Source: an uncultured Collinsella sp. (GTDB lineage: Bacteria; Actinomycetota; Coriobacteriia; Coriobacteriales; Coriobacteriaceae). Taken from it: a stretch of 8,397 nucleotides of DNA. Both the position numbers and the translations under genes were made by a program. This document shows positions 6,285-8,397 of this stretch, one piece after another (position 1 is the first letter of the stretch; each line of letters starts with the position of its first letter). Below the pieces are notes generated by a model. It saw only the letters and a program-made list of their open reading frames with translations. It was not told the origin of the DNA and searched no databases. Where the stretch lies: positions 1-8,397 of the forward strand of contig CABUOF010000076.1 in NCBI GenBank assembly GCA_902493125.1, read 5' to 3'.

Positions 6285-8301
6285 GCGCGGTCTCCTCTTC
6301 GATCTGTGTGGAAAGCTCCAGCCATTCGTCCTCGAGCTTGGGCAGCTCTTGCTTAAGGCCGTTATATTCCCCCAGCGCGGCGTTGAACTTGTCTTGATCG
6401 GCATAAAGCTCTTCGCTTGCCATCAATTCCATAAGCTCGTCATAGCGGGCGCGCTTTTTGTCGAGCTCCGTCTCGATCTTCTTTAGCTGGTTGCGCACGC
6501 CCTTGAGCTTTTTGTTGAGCGCAGCGCGGGCCTGGGCCTCGGCGCGCTTTTGCTCCTTGGTCTTTTTGCCCTCGGCAGGCTTGGGGGCGGCGGCGCTGGG
6601 CTGGGTGGAGCTGGTCGACTTGGTTGCCTTGGTCGTGGCAGGTGTGCTCTCCCCTGCTGCCTCGGCGGCGGCGCGGGCTGCGAGATCCTCACGCTTGTAG
6701 AGGTAGTAGTCGTAGTCGCCGTCATAGACCGTGACCTTGCCGTCGCGGATGTCGATCACGCGGTTGGCCACGGCGCGTACCAGGTGCTCGTCGTGGCTAA
6801 TCAGCACGATGGTGCCGGGGAAGTTTTGCAGGGCGTTCTCGAGCATGTCCACCGAGTCGATGTCCAGGTGGTTGGTGGGCTCGTCCAGGCACAGGAGTGC
6901 CTCGGGGGCCACGAGCATCTTAGCCAGGGCCAGACGCGCCTTTTCACCGCCGGAAAGAACGCGTACCTGCTTTTCGATGGAATCGTTGTCGCTAAACAGG
7001 AAGGCGCCCAGCAGGCTGCGCTGCTGCGGCACGGTCCACTTGGGCGTAACGGTGTCGATCTCTTGCAGGACGGTGTTGGACTCGGTCATGCCCTCGAGCG
7101 CGTGCTGGGCGTAATAGGCCACACCCACGTTGGTGCCCAGGTCGCGCGTGCCGGTAGTGGGCGGCTCCAGGCCGGCGAGGATCTTCATGAGGGTGGACTT
7201 GCCGGCGCCGTTGGGGCCGACGAGCGCCACATGCTCGCCGCGGTAGAGCTTGAGGTCGATGTCACTGTAGATGTGCTTGTCGCCGTATGACTTGGAGACG
7301 CCCTCGAGGCCCACGACCATATCGCCCGAGCGCGGCGGGTCGGGGAACTTAAAGTCGATATGCTTGTGGCCCTCGGGCAGGATGACGAGCTCCTTTTTGA
7401 TCTGCTCGATTTTGCGGATGCGCTCCTGGGCCTGGGCTGCCTTGGTGGGCTTGTAGCGGAACTTATCGACGAAGACCTGCATGTGGGCGATGTCGCGCTC
7501 CTGGGCGGCGCGCTTGGCGCGCATCTGCTCCAGGTTGTCCTCGCGCTGCTTGAGGTAGCTGCTGTAGTTGCCGGTGTAGGTGGTTACGCGACGGTTTTCG
7601 AGTGCGGCGACGTGGTCGACGCAGGCGTCCATGAAGGCGCGGTCGTGGCTGACGATGAGCACGGCGCCGTCGTAGTTGGCGATAAAGCCGCGCAGCCACT
7701 GGACGCTTTCGAGGTCCAGGTGGTTGGTGGGCTCGTCGAGCAGCAGTAGGTCGGGGTGGCGCAGGAAGAGCTTAGCAAGTGCGATGCGCATCTGCCAGCC
7801 GCCCGAGAACTCGGAGCACGGGCGCTCAAAGTCGGCGACCTTAAAGCCCAGGCCGGACAGGATCTTGCGAGCGTTGCTCTCGAGCTCGTAGCCGCCCAGG
7901 TGCTCAAAGCGGTCCTGGACCTGGCCGTACTCGTTGAGGAGCGCGTTGACGTCCTTCCCCTGTTCGGAGAGCTCGGTGATCTGGGCCTGCAGCTCGTTGG
8001 CGCGCTCGCCCATGCGGCGGATTTCCTTGGCGGCGGCCATGACCTCGGCAAGGATGGTGGTGTCCTTTTGCTCCAGATTAGTTTCCTGCTCTAGGTAGCC
8101 TACCTGGCAGTCCTTGGCGTACTGGACCTGGCCGGCGTCTGGGCTGTCGATGCCCATGATGATCTTGAGCATGGTGGTTTTGCCGGCGCCGTTGGGTCCC
8201 ACGAGCGCAAAGCGCTCGCCGGGGTTGATCTGGAAGGACGCGCCGCTAAAGAGGACGCGTGCGCCGAAGCTTTTTTCGATCTTGTCGACCAGGAGGATCA
8301 T
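6271..8301 (-). CDS. ABC-F family ATPase, YheS/Uup-like (ribosome-associated)
   Basis: The 676-residue protein has two ABC domains and no membrane segments, which defines ABC-F proteins. These bind the ribosome E site and act on translation rather than transport. Domain 1: Walker A GPNGAGKTT (35-43), signature FSGGWQMR (165-172), Walker B LLLLDEPTNHLD (185-196) with E190, switch H219. Domain 2: Walker A GPNGAGKST (362-370), signature LSGGEKAR (449-456), Walker B ending DEPTNHLD (473-480) with E474. The inter-domain linker (about 240-305), the P-site-tRNA interaction motif, is helical and charged, including FRYKPTKAAQAQERIRKIEQ. The C-terminus has an Ala/Ser/Thr/Lys-rich linker (541-590) and then a coiled coil (about 591-674), as in YheS/Uup. 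ATG 8301 is chosen because MILLVDKIEKSFG is a normal N-terminus and AAAGGCGG precedes it; the frame from 8364 would read through a terminator. Housekeeping translation factor or antibiotic-resistance role cannot be separated by sequence alone, but the housekeeping context favours the former. Confidence 0.95.
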   Translation of the reverse strand: MILLVDKIEKSFGARVLFSGASFQINPGERFALVGPNGAGKTTMLKIIMGIDSPDAGQVQYAKDCQVGYLEQETNLEQKDTTILAEVMAAAKEIRRMGERANELQAQITELSEQGKDVNALLNEYGQVQDRFEHLGGYELESNARKILSGLGFKVADFERPCSEFSGGWQMRIALAKLFLRHPDLLLLDEPTNHLDLESVQWLRGFIANYDGAVLIVSHDRAFMDACVDHVAALENRRVTTYTGNYSSYLKQREDNLEQMRAKRAAQERDIAHMQVFVDKFRYKPTKAAQAQERIRKIEQIKKELVILPEGHKHIDFKFPDPPRSGDMVVGLEGVSKSYGDKHIYSDIDLKLYRGEHVALVGPNGAGKSTLMKILAGLEPPTTGTRDLGTNVGVAYYAQHALEGMTESNTVLQEIDTVTPKWTVPQQRSLLGAFLFSDNDSIEKQVRVLSGGEKARLALAKMLVAPEALLCLDEPTNHLDIDSVDMLENALQNFPGTIVLISHDEHLVRAVANRVIDIRDGKVTVYDGDYDYYLYKREDLAARAAAEAAGESTPATTKATKSTSSTQPSAAAPKPAEGKKTKEQKRAEAQARAALNKKLKGVRNQLKKIETELDKKRARYDELMELMASEELYADQDKFNAALGEYNGLKQELPKLEDEWLELSTQIEEETARELS
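6291..6296 (-). promoter_or_regulatory. Ribosome binding site deciding the GTG start of the 98-aa membrane protein
   Basis: AGGAGA on the minus strand, within the last codons of the ABC-F gene, ends about 7 bases before GTG 6284. This spacing and match support the GTG over the internal ATG at 6254. Confidence 0.65.
6648..6657 (-). repeat. Copy 3 of interspersed 10-base word GCAGGGGAGA (in the ABC-F gene)
   Basis: The same 10 bases on the minus strand encode Ala549-Gly-Glu551 in the low-complexity linker (AEAAGESTPATT) between the second ABC domain and the C-terminal coiled coil of the ABC-F protein. With flanks it shares 14 bases with copy 1. Confidence 0.5.
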
Positions 8302-8332
8302 GGTGCCGCCTTTGACCTTGTGTGCCAATATG

Positions 8333-8360
8333 AAAAAAGGCTCCAACTTGCGTTGGAGCC
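8333..8360 (-). terminator. Rho-independent terminator behind the tRNA-like RNA gene
   Basis: On the minus strand, arms GGCTCCAAC and GTTGGAGCC pair perfectly (9 bp) around a GCAA tetraloop and are followed directly by six U residues (8338-8333). It lies 14 bases after the encoded 3' end of the tRNA-like RNA and ends 31 bases before the ABC-F start codon, so it most likely terminates that RNA. Confidence 0.92.
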
Positions 8361-8374
8361 TCATTCAATGCTCG

Positions 8375-8397
8375 GGTGGAGACGAGGGGGATCGAAC
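8375..8397 (-). ncRNA. ssrA: 3' end of a tRNA-like RNA gene, probably tmRNA (or tRNA-Ala); cut by window edge
   Basis: Only the last 23 bases are in the window. Read on the minus strand they give the end of a T stem-loop (G, then TTCGATC loop, then CCCCT) followed by an acceptor strand CGTCTCC, discriminator A73 and CC. The third base of the tail is C (8374), so a full CCA is not encoded. A73 with U70 (allowing a G3-U70 wobble pair) is the alanine identity pattern shared by tmRNA and tRNA-Ala. An acceptor end of CGTCTCCACC is typical of Gram-positive tmRNA, which I favour; tRNA-Ser normally has G73. A strong terminator follows, fitting a stand-alone stable RNA. The body of the gene, which would decide between these, lies outside the window. 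Confidence 0.65.

Noticed and set aside
6550..7290. Plus-strand open frame antisense to the ABC-F gene
   Set aside because: Gly/Leu/Val-rich shadow of a well-supported gene; no motifs and no convincing start signal.
6862..7737. A 24-base exact repeat at 6862-6885 and 7714-7737
   Set aside because: It encodes the DEPTNHLD region in each of the two ABC domains, so it reflects the internal duplication of the ABC-F protein under protein constraint and not a mobile or regulatory repeat.
7949..7959. CAGGGGAA on the minus strand in the ABC-F gene as a fourth copy of the repeated word
   Set aside because: Only seven to eight bases match and the flanks differ, so it was not counted.
8302..8364. Longer N-terminus for the ABC-F protein (start at 8364)
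   Set aside because: The added 21 residues would be encoded by the terminator hairpin and its U-tract. MILLVDKIEKSFG from 8301 is the normal family start and has a ribosome binding site.
1..8397. CRISPR array, insertion sequence, prophage, toxin-antitoxin or defence module
   Set aside because: No direct-repeat arrays, transposase or integrase motifs, terminal inverted repeats or defence-type domains are visible; all genes are core housekeeping except the small membrane protein.

Overview
This window is a tightly packed block of housekeeping genes, all read from the minus strand (right to left). GC content is high. Gene order and protein features (scpA-scpB-rluB-cmk-plsC-ispH, then a PDZ/DUF512 radical-SAM gene) suggest a high-GC Gram-positive of the class Coriobacteriia, perhaps Collinsella-like. 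That placement is inference from gene order, composition and sequence style; no search was run.

Layout in the direction of transcription. At the right edge (8375-8397) is the 3' end of a tRNA-like RNA, most likely tmRNA (ssrA), followed by a clean intrinsic terminator (8333-8360). Next is a 676-residue ABC-F ribosome-associated ATPase of YheS/Uup type (8301-6271). A 98-residue membrane protein of unknown function (6284-5988) overlaps its end. Then comes an M50 site-2-protease-like membrane metalloprotease (5978-5295). After an 84-base gap holding inverted repeats come scpA (5210-4398) and scpB (4386-3658), the kleisin and winged-helix partners of SMC. The 23S rRNA pseudouridine synthase rluB (3671-2703) overlaps scpB. 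After 67 bases come cytidylate kinase cmk (2635-1949), a PlsC-type acyltransferase (1945-1217), ispH (1214-315) of the MEP isoprenoid pathway, and the first 104 codons of a PDZ/DUF512 radical-SAM protein running off the left edge (312-1).

Most junctions are overlaps or gaps of 2-11 bases, and Shine-Dalgarno sequences often overlap the previous stop codon. No intrinsic terminator is visible between the ABC-F gene and the left edge. This looks like one long operon, or a few nested ones, linking translation (ABC-F, RluB), chromosome segregation (ScpAB), nucleotide supply (Cmk), phospholipid synthesis (PlsC) and isoprenoid synthesis (IspH).

I see no CRISPR array, transposon, prophage, toxin-antitoxin or defence module, and no clear new multi-gene system. 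The observations most worth a second look are: an exact 10-base word (GCAGGGGAGA on the coding strand) found three times in three unrelated genes, always encoding Ala-Gly-Glu in a permissive protein segment; a PlsC homologue with HX4E in place of the catalytic HX4D; the unexplained 98-residue membrane protein between the ABC-F ATPase and the M50 protease; and the very short leader of the ABC-F gene behind the tmRNA-like terminator.
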